A DNA stretch of 64,000 nucleotides from DYJK01 sp040755055 (GTDB lineage: Bacteria; Bacteroidota; Ignavibacteria; Ignavibacteriales; Melioribacteraceae): NCBI GenBank assembly GCA_040755055.1, contig JBFMBS010000012.1, forward strand, positions 1-64,000, in the 5' to 3' direction. Under the pieces are notes generated by a model. That model had not been told where the DNA came from and ran no database searches. It was given only the letters and a program-made list of their open reading frames with translations. Positions 34,352 to 44,031 of the stretch are shown in pieces. The translations under genes were made by a program, and so were the position numbers. Positions within the stretch are counted from its first letter, which is position 1. Each line of letters opens with the position of its first letter.

Positions 34352-35677
34352 ATGAATAGAAATATAAAATTGTTCTTTCTCGTATTCTGGTTATCAATAG
34401 AAGCAGCGGCGCAAAATTTATTGCAGTCTGGTCCGATGGTCGGTTATTCTGCGATGCGTGAAGTAAGCATATGGGTGCAAACCAACTCTTCAGCAAAAGT
34501 GAAGATTGCATATTGGAATCCGAATAATGCTAAAAAGAAATTTTTCACTGACGAAGCCACTACAAAGAAAGAAAGCGGGTTTACAGCCAAGCTGATTGCA
34601 GATAATTTAGAACCGGGGCAATCTTATTATTATGAACTTTATATAAACGGTAAAAAGGTTAAAAGAGATTACGAGTTAAAATTTAAAACTCAAAAATTAT
34701 GGCAATGGCGAGAAGACCCACCGGCAATAAAATTTGCAGCCGGAAGCTGTGCATACGTAAATGAAACTGTGTATGATAGACCGGGCGAACCGTACGGCAA
34801 TAATTATGAAGTGTTCACTTCGATATATAATCATAAACCGGAATTTATGTTGTGGCTTGGCGATAACTCATATTTGCGAGAGGTCGATTGGGATTCATGG
34901 AGCGGAATTCTTAAGAGATTTACACATACAAGATCGTTACCCGAACTTCAACCTATTTTCGGTTCCGTTCATAATTATGCTATCTGGGATGACCATGATT
35001 TTGGACCTAACGACAGCGACCGAGGTTTCTGGAACAAAGAAAAAACTTTTGAAGCATTTAAATTGTTCTGGCCGAATCCATCTTTTGGTATTAACGGTAA
35101 ACCGGGAATAACTACTTTTTTCCAATGGGGAGATGTTGATTTTTTCTTATTGGATGACCGCTATTATAAATCACCCAATTACAGAAAAACCGGCGAGCGG
35201 ACAATTCTGGGCGCAGAACAAATTGAATGGCTAATAGATAATTTGTCGTACAGTCGTGCACCATTTAAAATAATTGCTGTCGGCGGACAGTTTCTTAATC
35301 CGAATCCCGGCGGCGAAAATTTTTCTACTTACCCTGAAGAGAGGCAGAAGATTTTGGATTTGATCCATCAAAACAATATTGAAGGGGTAATCTTTTTAAC
35401 GGGCGATGTGCATAGAACAGAACTTACCAAGATGATTCGTGATAATGCTTATCCTTTGTATGATATCACTACATCACCAATGACAGCCGGTCCATCCAAA
35501 GTTTATCCAAACGATTGGCGAGTTGATGGAACTGTTTTTACCCAGAGAAACTATTCGATATTTGAAGTGACCGGACCAAGAAAAGACCGAACACTTAAAT
35601 GCACTGTTTATGATACTAATGGCAAAGAATTGTGGAAGGTAATAATCAATGAAAAAGAGTTAAAGTATAAAGATTGA
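34352..35677 (+). CDS. PhoD-like alkaline phosphatase family protein
   Basis: Exported metallophosphoesterase: signal peptide (about 1-21), an N-terminal fibronectin-like PhoD domain (GPMVGYSAMREVSIWVQT), then the catalytic domain with FAAGSCAYVNE, FMLWLGDNSYLREVDW, IWDDHDFGPND, FFLLDDRYY and FLTGDVHRTEL, which provide the Asp, Asn and His metal ligands. The 441 residues are complete. It would hydrolyse phosphoesters outside the cytoplasm; substrates are unknown. It diverges from the cytochrome-like gene. Confidence 0.87.
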   Translation: MNRNIKLFFLVFWLSIEAAAQNLLQSGPMVGYSAMREVSIWVQTNSSAKVKIAYWNPNNAKKKFFTDEATTKKESGFTAKLIADNLEPGQSYYYELYINGKKVKRDYELKFKTQKLWQWREDPPAIKFAAGSCAYVNETVYDRPGEPYGNNYEVFTSIYNHKPEFMLWLGDNSYLREVDWDSWSGILKRFTHTRSLPELQPIFGSVHNYAIWDDHDFGPNDSDRGFWNKEKTFEAFKLFWPNPSFGINGKPGITTFFQWGDVDFFLLDDRYYKSPNYRKTGERTILGAEQIEWLIDNLSYSRAPFKIIAVGGQFLNPNPGGENFSTYPEERQKILDLIHQNNIEGVIFLTGDVHRTELTKMIRDNAYPLYDITTSPMTAGPSKVYPNDWRVDGTVFTQRNYSIFEVTGPRKDRTLKCTVYDTNGKELWKVIINEKELKYKD

Positions 35678-35833
35678 TTTATTAAGTCACCTTACGCAAA
35701 AAAGTTTTTCAGTTGTCATTTCTTTGCGATCTTCGCGTTAACTTTGTTATTTTTTCCCACGCAAAGCACGCCAAGAATATAAACTGGTAAGGCGTGGTAG
35801 TAAGTAAAAAAATCTCATATAGTAGGATTTTTG
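35678..35833. other. Intergenic simple-sequence region
   Basis: No gene seen. It contains low-complexity text of the TTTGCGATCTTCGCGTTAAC and CACGCAAAGCACGCCAAG type that is common in intergenic space of this group. Confidence 0.3.
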
Positions 35834-35905
35834 TGGAGCTAAGGAGGTTCGAACTCCTGACCTTCCCGATTTCATCGGGACGCTCACCCAGTTGAGATTA
35901 GATCT
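35834..35905 (-). pseudogene. Decayed tRNA-Phe (GAA)
   Basis: The anticodon arm TCCCG-ATGAAAT-CGGGA reads anticodon GAA, and the T arm AGGAG-TTCGAAC-CTCCT is perfect, ending TAGCTCCA. The 5' acceptor strand AGATCTA pairs with only five of seven positions, one base between the acceptor and D arm is missing, and D-stem position 10 is mismatched. It is therefore judged non-functional. Its 3' end is the same TTAGCTCCA as in the neighbouring tRNA-Ala. Confidence 0.55.
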
Positions 35906-36129
35906 TCTATAAATTTTATACTCTTCATTCTTTTTATCTTCTATTCAAATTTGTACGCTTCACTTCTGCTCTAAAATTCTTTGTGGTAAGCTAATTCCCA
36001 CGGGATTCCACCTTTTGTAGATTTAGAATAACCCGAATTATGTTGTTGTAGTTTTCTCTCTAAATTATCGGTTTGACCAACGTAATACTTTTTTGATGTG
36101 AAGCTTTGAAGTATGTACACGAAATACAT
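35884..36129 (-). pseudogene. GIY-YIG endonuclease (UPF0213-like), broken by two stop codons
   Basis: The ATG at 36129 begins MYFVYILQSFTSKKYYVGQTDNLERKLQQHNSG, the GIY-YIG core (YVYILQS...YYVG), and runs to AYHKEF before a TAG. The same frame continues SRSEAYKFE, a second TAG, then KIKRMKSIKFIEDLISTG, which is the normal C-terminal helix of this family. It is therefore a full-length gene with two nonsense mutations. Its end overlaps the decayed tRNA-Phe and its start lies 21 bp from tRNA-Ala. A longer frame to 36228 merely translates the tRNA. Confidence 0.75.
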
Positions 36130-36149
36130 TTGAAAGGATAAAAAGTATG

Positions 36150-36222
<73 letters not shown>

Positions 36223-36290
36223 AATCAATTAAATTTTCATCCAAAAACTAATTATGAAAACGTACTTTGTCAAATTGTGTTTTATTTATT

Positions 36291-36848
36291 CTAATGTCCA
36301 CCTTCAACTTTTTGAACCACTTCATTAATCTGCTGAAAACTCTGCTGTAATTTCCGCAGTTCGCTTTCAAGTTTGTAAATTTTATACGATTCAATCGATT
36401 CTCTTCCGCCAAGAAGCCAATTTACATCGCATCCAAGTCGTAATAATTTAGCAAGTATTTTTGAACCGGGTTCACGCTTACAGCTAATGTACTGCTGAAG
36501 CTGTTGTGGGGAAATATTCATTGCCTCGGCTAATTTCTTAAGCGTTCCATATTTTTTCTTTGCAAACCATCGCATCCGTTCGCCAATACCGGATTGTATT
36601 TTTTCATCTGTAAACAGATCCAAGCTTTCGTTGTATTCACCTTCAAATAAATTTAGCTCGAACTGGTACTCATCAATTATCTGCTTGATCTGCTTATAGA
36701 GGTCGTCGTCGAATTCGAGACTTTCGTTAAGTAGGAAGGAGAGAGTTTGTACTTTCATACCGAGTTTTTCGGCAATCATACTTAGCTTAATGCCAAGCGT
36801 ATGAATTAAATATTTTATTTCTTCTTGTTTTGTCATAGTGCTTTCCAT
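36291..36848 (-). CDS. Helix-turn-helix protein with two HTH segments
   Basis: A 185-residue predicted DNA-binding protein. A first HTH-like segment (about 18-45, KLSMIAEKLGMKVQTLSFLLNES) is followed by an XRE-type HTH (about 95-140, GTLKKLAEAMNISPQQLQQYISCKREPGSKILAKLLRLGCDVNWLLGG) and a C-terminal coiled coil (ELRKLQQSFQQINEVVQKVEGG). Targets unknown. An alternative ATG at 36836 is equally possible. It stands alone between tRNA-Ala and a divergent MATE gene. Confidence 0.75.
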   Translation of the reverse strand: MESTMTKQEEIKYLIHTLGIKLSMIAEKLGMKVQTLSFLLNESLEFDDDLYKQIKQIIDEYQFELNLFEGEYNESLDLFTDEKIQSGIGERMRWFAKKKYGTLKKLAEAMNISPQQLQQYISCKREPGSKILAKLLRLGCDVNWLLGGRESIESYKIYKLESELRKLQQSFQQINEVVQKVEGGH

Positions 36849-36995
36849 ATAAATTATGAAGCAACTACCAAGTACAAAATACTAAATTCCTCTAAAATAA
36901 TTAACAGATTGGTTTAGATATTTTAGATAATTCATACAGCTATCTATCAATAATTCTTTTTGTCGATAGGGTTTAATTCAATATTTTTGCCCGTT

Positions 36996-38348
36996 ATGAA
37001 AATCTTCTCTTTTACAAAAGATCATACTTACATACTAAAACTCGCTTTACCGGCAATTGCCGGGCTATCTACCCAAATGATTGTTTCACTTGTAGATACA
37101 GCTATGGTTGGCAGACTTGACGAAGCCGAATATAATTTGGCTGCTATGGGAATTGGTGTGTTTGCTACGTGGGCGGTTGTAAGTTTATTTTCAAGTTTAG
37201 CCACCGGCACACATGTATTAATAGCAAGAAAATACGGAGAGAAGAATTTTAACGGCTGCGGCGAGGTATTAAATACTTCCCTCGTTCTATCATTTTTAAT
37301 TGGTGTAGTAGTGTCATTAATTGTTGTATTCTTTTCCAATGACATAGCTGATTTTTTTGCCGTTGATAATAAAGTTGGGAATCTTGCCGGCGAATATCTG
37401 TACTACAGATTCATGGGGATTCCATTTTTCCTATTAACGGTTTCTTACCGTGGATTCTTTTTTGGTATCGGCAAAACTAAAATTTTTATGATATCCGGAG
37501 TGCTGGTTAATTTCTTGAATATATTTTTCAATTATTTTCTTATTTACGGTGCGCTTGGTTATGAGGGAATGGGATTAGCCGGTGCCGGTCTTGGTTCAAC
37601 ATTGGCAACGGTTTGTGATACATTTTTCTATTTAATGGTTTCGGCTCTTCCTTCATATAAACATAAATTTCATTACCTGAAGAATTTCCGATTTGTAAAA
37701 GAAATCGCGTCAAAGATTATTAAAATTTCTTTGCCGGTTTCTTTACAGAATATTTTCATTCTTGTCGGTTTCTTAAGTTTTATAGCTATCACCGGGTATA
37801 TCGGTACAAAAGAACAAGCTGCAAGCAACGTTATTTTTTCAGCATTGTTAATTTCACTTATGCCGTGTTTTGGTTTCGGTATTGCAATTCAAACTTTGGT
37901 TGGCAATAGTATTGGAAGCGGTGATGTTAAATTGGCCAAATATTATGGGTATGAAACCAGTAAAATTGCAACTATTTATACTACGATAGTGGGCATTATT
38001 TTTTTAACATTCCCAAGATTGGTTTTAATCCTTACAACAAACGATCACTCTGTGATTGAAACTGCTGTTCCGGCATTACGAATCGCCGGGGTAGGACAAA
38101 TTTTTTATTCAATTGGTGTAGTGCTTGCAAACGGTCTGCAAGCTGCCGGTAAAACTTTATTTGTTATGATAGCCGAGGTTGTTGCTAATTGGTTTGTTTT
38201 CGTTCCCATAGCTTATTTATTAGGTGTAATATTTGAGTTCGGGTTGATAGGTGCCTGGGCTGCTTTGCCATTTTACGTAATTCTATACGGCGGCATAATT
38301 TTATTGAAATTTAGGTACGGGAATTGGGAGAGTTACCGTAAAGTTTGA
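36996..38348 (+). CDS. MATE family efflux transporter
   Basis: Inner membrane cation-coupled multidrug and toxin exporter with twelve predicted helices. The N-terminal repeat has LALPAIAGLSTQMIVSLVDTAMVGRL and the second repeat LPVSLQNIFILVGFLSFIAITGYIG, with AIQTLVGNSIGSGD conserved. The ATG at 36996 (MKIFSFTKDH) gives a normal-length protein; an upstream TTG frame from 36960 is unlikely. Substrate unknown. Confidence 0.88.
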   Translation: MKIFSFTKDHTYILKLALPAIAGLSTQMIVSLVDTAMVGRLDEAEYNLAAMGIGVFATWAVVSLFSSLATGTHVLIARKYGEKNFNGCGEVLNTSLVLSFLIGVVVSLIVVFFSNDIADFFAVDNKVGNLAGEYLYYRFMGIPFFLLTVSYRGFFFGIGKTKIFMISGVLVNFLNIFFNYFLIYGALGYEGMGLAGAGLGSTLATVCDTFFYLMVSALPSYKHKFHYLKNFRFVKEIASKIIKISLPVSLQNIFILVGFLSFIAITGYIGTKEQAASNVIFSALLISLMPCFGFGIAIQTLVGNSIGSGDVKLAKYYGYETSKIATIYTTIVGIIFLTFPRLVLILTTNDHSVIETAVPALRIAGVGQIFYSIGVVLANGLQAAGKTLFVMIAEVVANWFVFVPIAYLLGVIFEFGLIGAWAALPFYVILYGGIILLKFRYGNWESYRKV

Positions 38349-38360
38349 CCAAAATAAAAC

Positions 38361-38391
38361 TTGACAAAGATATCTTATCGGGATATATTTG
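38361..38391 (+). promoter_or_regulatory. Bacteroidota-type promoter
   Basis: TTG (38361-38363), 20-base spacer, TATATTTG (38384-38391), an exact TAnnTTTG match with the same spacing as the promoter at 34259-34289. The start codon at 38407 is 15 bases downstream, implying a very short leader. Confidence 0.6.
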
Positions 38392-38406
38392 AATTGAAAA
38401 TAGTTC

Positions 38407-38796
38407 ATGAAAACAAGATTCCTCATATTACTACTTACAGTTAGCACGGTAATTTTTGCCGGGGCCGAAATATATAATTTTACTGCTCGCAGCCAGAACG
38501 GGGACGTTATTGTTCGATGGCAAGCTTCTTCCGAGACCAATATTAAGCATTATGTTGTTGAAAGAAAAACCGTTAACGGATCATTTGTTGAAATAGGAAT
38601 TGTACAACCTCAGAGCAGTAAGAATTATGAATTTGTTGATAAAACAGCTTTTAAGGGAAATGATGTATTGTATGTCTATCACTTAAAGATTGTTGATAGC
38701 GACGGCTCGGCGTCGTACACTTGGGAAATTGCAGTACCTCATAATGTTTCTAGTGTAAAAAGAACGTGGGGAAGTATTAAAGCTTTATTCAGATAA
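38407..38796 (+). CDS. Exported fibronectin-III-like small protein
   Basis: Signal peptide (1 to about 18), then a single beta-sandwich-like domain: IYNFTARSQNGDVIVRWQASSETNIKHYVVERK and YVYHLKIVDSDGSASYTWEI. This is the FnIII-type pattern often found next to cell-surface sorting domains in Bacteroidota, but no C-terminal sorting domain is present. The basic tail ends SVKRTWGSIKALFR. Function unknown. It has its own promoter and precedes maf. Confidence 0.65.
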   Translation: MKTRFLILLLTVSTVIFAGAEIYNFTARSQNGDVIVRWQASSETNIKHYVVERKTVNGSFVEIGIVQPQSSKNYEFVDKTAFKGNDVLYVYHLKIVDSDGSASYTWEIAVPHNVSSVKRTWGSIKALFR

Positions 38797-38837
38797 TTCT
38801 TTATTCTTCATTTTCTCTTTTCGCTTATTTTTAGTTT

Positions 38838-39416
38838 ATGCTCAAAACAAATCTTCCAATTTATCTTGCTTCTAAATCACCGCGCAGAAGAAAATTATTA
38901 AAACAGATTGGTCTAAAATTCAAATCATTTTCTGTTAATCTTCACGAAGAAATACTCGATGGCGAGCACCCGGTTCAGACTGTGAAAAGACTTGCACTAC
39001 ATAAATCCCAAGAAGCAGTAAAAAAAGTCAGCGATGGAATTGTGATAACAGCCGATACAATTGTTGTACTCAATCAAACTATTATCGGCAAGCCAAGGAA
39101 TGAAAAGAACGCATTCGATATATTGAAATTACTGAGCGGCAAAACTCATTCTGTTTATACCGGTTTTGTAGTCGTTAACATTAAAAAGAACAAAAAGATA
39201 GTTGGCTATGAAAAAACTGAAGTAACTTTTAATAAGCTGACAGAAAAAGAAATTAAAGATTACATTGCATCAGGCAGTCCTATGGATAAAGCCGGTGCGT
39301 ATGGTATCCAGGATGATTTTGGTGCAGTGTTCATAAAAAAAATTGATGGCTGCTATAATAATGTAATAGGTCTTCCTATTTCTAAATTGTATATATCATT
39401 ACTAAAAGTCTTGTGA
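38838..39416 (+). CDS. maf: Maf-like nucleoside triphosphate pyrophosphatase
   Basis: Hydrolyses non-canonical or modified nucleoside triphosphates to monophosphates. Signatures: ASKSPRRRKLLKQIGL at the N-terminus, the catalytic Asp in ITADTIVV near residue 76, LLSGKTHSVYTG, and SPMDKAGAYGIQDDFG. At 192 residues it is complete. The next gene starts one base after its stop. Confidence 0.9.
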   Translation: MLKTNLPIYLASKSPRRRKLLKQIGLKFKSFSVNLHEEILDGEHPVQTVKRLALHKSQEAVKKVSDGIVITADTIVVLNQTIIGKPRNEKNAFDILKLLSGKTHSVYTGFVVVNIKKNKKIVGYEKTEVTFNKLTEKEIKDYIASGSPMDKAGAYGIQDDFGAVFIKKIDGCYNNVIGLPISKLYISLLKVL

Positions 39417-39417
39417 A

Positions 39418-40365
39418 TTGATTGAAAAACTTAAAAATAAAATAATAATATCAATCCTAATAACTGCAATAGTTTTTTTTGTCATAGCGGTTTACGCCGA
39501 TATTAATTCTGTGATTAACTCTTTTAGAAAATTCAATTGGCTGTTACTACCGGTCTTGTTGTTTTTATCTTTCGGCAATTATATTGTTAGATTTATTAAG
39601 TGGGAATATTATTTGCGTTTGCTGGGGATTAAAATTTCTCTTAATCAATCAATAAAAATTTTTTTCTCCGGATTATCGATGAGTGCTTCCCCGGGAAAGA
39701 TGGGAGAGGTTCTTAAATCATTTTTATTAAAAAAAATTTTTAACGAACCTATCTCAAAAACTGCTTCAATAATTTTTGTGGAACGATTAATCGATTTCCT
39801 CTCATTAACATTTTTAACATTAATCGGGATTTACTTTTTCCATTATTTCGCAATTTGGATCTATTTTGTTTTATTATTCTTTATGATGTTAATAATTATT
39901 ATAAGCAATAGAAGTCTTGCCGGAATTCTTATTAATACCATTAACAAATTTTCTTTTTTAAAATCGCATTCATCAAAAATTATTAATCTATACGAAAGTG
40001 CTTATATATTATTACAGCCCAAACCTCTTCTAAAAATGGTCTTAATTAGTATACTCTCGTGGTCGCTTGAGTGTTTAGCATTTTACCTTATTCTAATTAA
40101 TTTTAATTTAAATGTTACAATTTTATTCCCTACGTTTGTTTACTCATTATCAATAATTGCCGGTGCTATATCAATGCTTCCCGGTGGTCTTGGTGTAACA
40201 GAGGGATCTCTTAGTTTAATCTTGATTAGCAACGGTATATCAAATGAAACAGCTATTGCCTCAACATTAATAATTAGAGTTGTGACTTTATGGTTCGCTG
40301 TATTATTAGGTTCTGCTGTTTTATTTTTCTTTCAAAAGGAGTACAAAAAAATCATAAATCCTTAA
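39418..40365 (+). CDS. Lysylphosphatidylglycerol synthase TM-region/flippase-like membrane protein
   Basis: A 315-residue integral membrane protein with about eight helices, of the UPF0104/LPG_synthase_TM family: LLLPVLLFLSFGNYIVRFIKWEYYLR, SPGKMGEVLKSFLLK (the conserved SPGKxGE motif), IFVERLIDFLSL and MLPGGLGVTEGSLSLIL. It lacks the soluble synthase domain. Members move or flip lipids; the substrate is unknown. The start is TTG one base after the maf stop, implying co-transcription. Confidence 0.8.
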   Translation: MIEKLKNKIIISILITAIVFFVIAVYADINSVINSFRKFNWLLLPVLLFLSFGNYIVRFIKWEYYLRLLGIKISLNQSIKIFFSGLSMSASPGKMGEVLKSFLLKKIFNEPISKTASIIFVERLIDFLSLTFLTLIGIYFFHYFAIWIYFVLLFFMMLIIIISNRSLAGILINTINKFSFLKSHSSKIINLYESAYILLQPKPLLKMVLISILSWSLECLAFYLILINFNLNVTILFPTFVYSLSIIAGAISMLPGGLGVTEGSLSLILISNGISNETAIASTLIIRVVTLWFAVLLGSAVLFFFQKEYKKIINP

Positions 40366-40396
40366 ATAGATTTAAGAACAAAACTGGAATGATTAA

Positions 40397-42622
40397 ATGG
40401 CAACAAAAATAATTTGGACAAAAATTGATGAAGCCCCGGCATTTGCTTCTTACTGTTTCCTACCGATATTAAAATCATTTATCAAAGGTACCGGAATAGA
40501 AGTTGAACAAAAAGATATTTCGTTAGCTGGAAGAATTATTGCAAACTTTCCTGATAATTTAACTGAAAAACAAAAGATTCCTGATTATTTAACCGAATTG
40601 GGCGAAATTGCTAAGACACATGATGCAAATATCATTAAGCTGCCTAACATAAGTGCTACTGTTCCTCAACTTCAGGAAGCAATTAAAGAATTACAAGCAA
40701 AAGGTTATAATATCCCAGACTATCCTGAAGAGCCAAAAACAGAAGAAGATAAGTCAATAAAAAGTCGATATGCAAAAGTTTTAGGTTCGGCTGTTAACCC
40801 GGTTTTAAGAGAGGGTAATTCAGATAGAAGGGCTTCGGCATCAGTTAAAAAATTCGCGCAAAAATATCCCCATAAAATGATGAAACCCTGGCCTACATCA
40901 GGTTCTAAAACGCGTGTTGCACATATGCAGCAAAAAGATTTTTATGGGACGGAAAAGTCTATAACACTTCAGAAAGAAGATGTTGTAAGAATCGAATTTG
41001 TTGATACAAACGGCAATGTTTCGGTTCTAAAAGAAAAATTGAAACTGCTCACCGGTGAAGTGATTGATGCTTCCGTAATGAATGTAAAAGAATTGAGGAA
41101 ATTTTATGTAGAACAAATTGAAGCCGCAAAAAAAGATAATGTACTTTTATCGCTTCATCTTAAAGCAACTATGATGAAAGTTTCTGACCCAATAATGTTT
41201 GGCCATGCTGTTTACGTTTATTTCAAAGAGGCACTTGATAAACATGCAGATACCTTAAAAGAAGTTGGTGCAAATGTTAATAACGGTTTAATGGATATTC
41301 TTGAAAAAATAAAAAAATTACCTGATGATAAAAGAACTACGATTGAAAATGACATAAATAAAATTCTTGATACAAATGCTCCTCTTGCAATGGTTGATAC
41401 GAGAATAGGTAAAACAAATTTACACGTTCCGAATGATGTAATAATTGATGCATCGATGCCGAATATTGTCCGCGACGGCGGTAAAATGTGGAACAGTAAA
41501 GATGAACTTCAAGACTGTATTGCAATGATTCCCGATCGGTGCTACGCTACCATATATAAAGAAATTATTGAAGATGCAAAAGCAAAAGGGCAGTTTGATC
41601 CGGCTACTATGGGTGCTGTTTCAAATGTAGGATTAATGGCTCAAAAAGCTGAAGAATACGGTTCACACGATAAAACTTTTGAAGCCAAGGGAAACGGAAC
41701 AATTAGGATTGTGAATTTGAAAAATGAAATTATACTAGAACAGCAAGTTGAATCGGGTGATATATTTAGAATGTGCCAAACCAAAGACGAAGCTGCAAAA
41801 GATTGGGTTAAATTAGCAGTTAATAGAGCAAGAGCAACGGGTTTACCGGCTATATTCTGGCTTGACGAAAACAGAGGTCACGACAAAGAAATTATTGCTA
41901 AGGTTAAAAAGTATTTGCCAGAGAATGATCCAGCCGGACTTGAAATAAAAATTCTTAAACCGGTTGATGCAATGAAATATACACTAGAAAGAACACGTAA
42001 AGGATTAGATACAATTTCAGTAACGGGCAATGTTCTGCGTGACTTTTTAACTGATTTATTCCCGATACTCGAATTAGGTACGAGTGCTCGGATGCTATCA
42101 ATAGTTCCACTGTTAAATGGAGGCGGACTGTTTGAAACCGGTGCCGGTGGTTCGGCACCAAAACATGTGCAGCAATTACTAAAAGAAAACCACTTGCGCT
42201 GGGATTCCCTGGGAGAATACAATGCATTAGTTCCATCTTTAGAAATGATATTCGAAAAAACCGGCAACATTAGAGCAAAAATTTTGGCTAACGCTCTTGA
42301 TAAGGCAATCGGGAAATATCTGGAAAATTCAAAATCTCCTTCGCGTAAAGTAAATGAAATTGATAATCGCGGAAGTTCATTCTATCTTGCTTTTTATTGG
42401 GCTCAAGCAATTGCTGAGCAGAATGATGATGCCGAGATGAAAAATCGTTTTGCCAAGATTGCTAAAGAAATTGAAGCAAACGAAAATAAAATTGCGGAAG
42501 AATTATTAGCTGTTCAAGGCCATGCTGCAGATCTTGGCGGTTACTATTTGCCGGATGATAAAAAAACTTATTCTGTTATGAGACCGAGCAAGACTTTAAA
42601 TAAAATTATTGATGAAATGTAA
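40397..42622 (+). CDS. icd: Monomeric NADP-dependent isocitrate dehydrogenase
   Basis: Converts isocitrate to 2-oxoglutarate with NADP in the TCA cycle. The 741 residues and motifs (KIIWTKIDEAPAFASYCFLPI, VLREGNSDRRASASVKKFAQKYPHKM, AHMQQKDFYGTEKS, SLHLKATMMKVSDPIMFGH, DTRIGKTNLHVPNDVIIDASMP, TGAGGSAPKHVQQL) identify the monomeric IDH class, unrelated in length to the 392-residue enzyme at 21782. It stands alone. Both enzyme types in one genome suggest different cofactor or directional roles. Confidence 0.95.
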   Translation: MATKIIWTKIDEAPAFASYCFLPILKSFIKGTGIEVEQKDISLAGRIIANFPDNLTEKQKIPDYLTELGEIAKTHDANIIKLPNISATVPQLQEAIKELQAKGYNIPDYPEEPKTEEDKSIKSRYAKVLGSAVNPVLREGNSDRRASASVKKFAQKYPHKMMKPWPTSGSKTRVAHMQQKDFYGTEKSITLQKEDVVRIEFVDTNGNVSVLKEKLKLLTGEVIDASVMNVKELRKFYVEQIEAAKKDNVLLSLHLKATMMKVSDPIMFGHAVYVYFKEALDKHADTLKEVGANVNNGLMDILEKIKKLPDDKRTTIENDINKILDTNAPLAMVDTRIGKTNLHVPNDVIIDASMPNIVRDGGKMWNSKDELQDCIAMIPDRCYATIYKEIIEDAKAKGQFDPATMGAVSNVGLMAQKAEEYGSHDKTFEAKGNGTIRIVNLKNEIILEQQVESGDIFRMCQTKDEAAKDWVKLAVNRARATGLPAIFWLDENRGHDKEIIAKVKKYLPENDPAGLEIKILKPVDAMKYTLERTRKGLDTISVTGNVLRDFLTDLFPILELGTSARMLSIVPLLNGGGLFETGAGGSAPKHVQQLLKENHLRWDSLGEYNALVPSLEMIFEKTGNIRAKILANALDKAIGKYLENSKSPSRKVNEIDNRGSSFYLAFYWAQAIAEQNDDAEMKNRFAKIAKEIEANENKIAEELLAVQGHAADLGGYYLPDDKKTYSVMRPSKTLNKIIDEM

Positions 42623-42828
42623 GGTTATATTTAAGACACTAACTGTTACTTATGGTTCTGCTTGCTTAATGAAAGGTGCTACTGAAGTTGGCAGTTCGGA
42701 TTTTGGTCGAGCGGTAATTGGTAATAAGTAATTTTTTTGTACTGAGTATTGAGAAGTATATATCGAATAATTGAATGGGGCGAGTAAGACCCTTTCAATT
42801 TAAAAGTCATCAGTAATAACAATCTAAA

Positions 42829-43152
42829 TTATGAATCTGCCATAGATTTGAGAGAATTTGTAATAAAGTTATTTATACTCTGACCTTTTTTAATTGCTTT
42901 TACAAAAATTTTCCGGTGCAGATCTTTTGGTATACGTAATACAAATTTACCAGAAAAAGGTTTGTCTGGTTCTTCCTCTCTTGTTTTACAAAATTCAAGA
43001 TAATCATCAACTGAATCTTTGAAAGCTTTCTTGAGCTCATTTACAGAACGTCCCTGGAATGTAATTACATCTTTGGTGTCAATTACTTCTCCGTGGAATA
43101 TCCCGGCTTCTTCATCTAGCTCGATATAAGCGGTATATCCTTTATATGTCAT
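42829..43152 (-). CDS. hicB: HicB family antitoxin
   Basis: Antitoxin and autorepressor. The N-terminal HicB fold (YKGYTAYIELDEEAGIFHGEVIDTKDVITFQG and ELKKAFKDSVDDYLEFC) neutralises the toxin; the C-terminal ribbon-helix-helix (GKFVLRIPKDLHRKIFVKAIKKGQSINNFI) binds DNA. It overlaps hicA by four bases and follows it in the same operon. Confidence 0.88.
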   Translation of the reverse strand: MTYKGYTAYIELDEEAGIFHGEVIDTKDVITFQGRSVNELKKAFKDSVDDYLEFCKTREEEPDKPFSGKFVLRIPKDLHRKIFVKAIKKGQSINNFITNSLKSMADS

Positions 43153-43403
43153 CTTTTTACTCCGGCAGTTATTAAAAATCTTCGAACTGATTTGATTGCC
43201 CCTTTGTCAGTATTTTTTTCAGGATGAGGTCTATGAAATACAGCGCGGACGCCATTTAATGCTACTCGAACCCTCGACCCCCGACCTTCTGAAATTTCAG
43301 CACCTAAACCTGAAAAGAGGTTTTCTATTTCATCCCAATTTACATCTGATTTAACTGGATCATGAAAAATTGAGTGTAGAATTTTTTCTTGTTTAGAATT
43401 CAT
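43149..43403 (-). CDS. hicA: HicA family toxin
   Basis: An 84-residue mRNA interferase of the HicA subclass with EGRGSRVRVALNGVRAVFHRPHPEK instead of the short GSH motif; His residues in VFHRPHP are candidate catalytic positions. It starts MNSKQEKILHSIFHDP, typical for this subclass, and is translationally coupled to hicB. The module lies between the NADP-IDH gene and a YtxH-type gene, with about 200 bp of gene-free DNA on each side. Confidence 0.88.
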   Translation of the reverse strand: MNSKQEKILHSIFHDPVKSDVNWDEIENLFSGLGAEISEGRGSRVRVALNGVRAVFHRPHPEKNTDKGAIKSVRRFLITAGVKR

Positions 43404-43609
43404 CTGGTACTAAAATATGATACTGCCGTTAAATAAACAATGATTAAGAACGGGCAAAGCAATGACATCTATTACATGATATTTCATAATCAAAATCTTA
43501 TTAACAATCGTTCACACAATCGGTTCAATTCGACATAACTATCCTTGTTTTTACATTTCATCTTTCTTATTTTGGCGATGCCTTAATCACTACAAAATGG
43601 AGGAAAAAG

Positions 43610-44026
43610 ATGCGCGAAGATAACGGAATGGGAAAAGGTTTATTAATCGGTTTTTTAACCGGCGCAGCAGTTGGCTCCATAGTTGCTCTCTTATTTGCCC
43701 CTAAATCCGGTAAAGAACTACGCGAAGATATTAAGAACAAGTCGCAAGAATTTATGGACGACGCCGAGCAATATATAGCTAATGCAAAGGACAAAGCTTC
43801 TCAATTGATAAACGAAGGGAAAAAAAAGTCAGAGAAGCTGGTGGCAGAAGCTAAAGAAAAAGTAGATGCTCTTTTAGGCGAAGCAGAAAAAATTCTCAGT
43901 GATGCAAAAGAAAAAACCGGGCATATGGTCGAATCCGGCAAAATAAAAATTGAAAAGGAAAGTGAGCGGTTAAAGTCAGCTATTAAAGCTGGTGTAGATG
44001 CTTATAAGACTGAAAAAGAATCTTAA
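43610..44026 (+). CDS. YtxH domain stress-type membrane protein
   Basis: One N-terminal membrane segment (GLLIGFLTGAAVGSIVALLFAP) followed by PKSGKELREDIKNKSQEF, the YtxH signature, and a long amphipathic Lys/Glu/Ala-rich helix with 11-residue periodicity as in LEA-like proteins. Members are linked to general stress and desiccation, but a precise role is unknown. GGAGG precedes the ATG, and the next gene starts five bases after its stop. Confidence 0.82.
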   Translation: MREDNGMGKGLLIGFLTGAAVGSIVALLFAPKSGKELREDIKNKSQEFMDDAEQYIANAKDKASQLINEGKKKSEKLVAEAKEKVDALLGEAEKILSDAKEKTGHMVESGKIKIEKESERLKSAIKAGVDAYKTEKES

Positions 44027-44031
44027 GAAAT

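Noticed and set aside
35834..35905. Functional tRNA-Phe
   Set aside because: Two acceptor mismatches, a missing base before the D arm and a D-stem mismatch make it a pseudo-tRNA; only the anticodon and T arms are intact.
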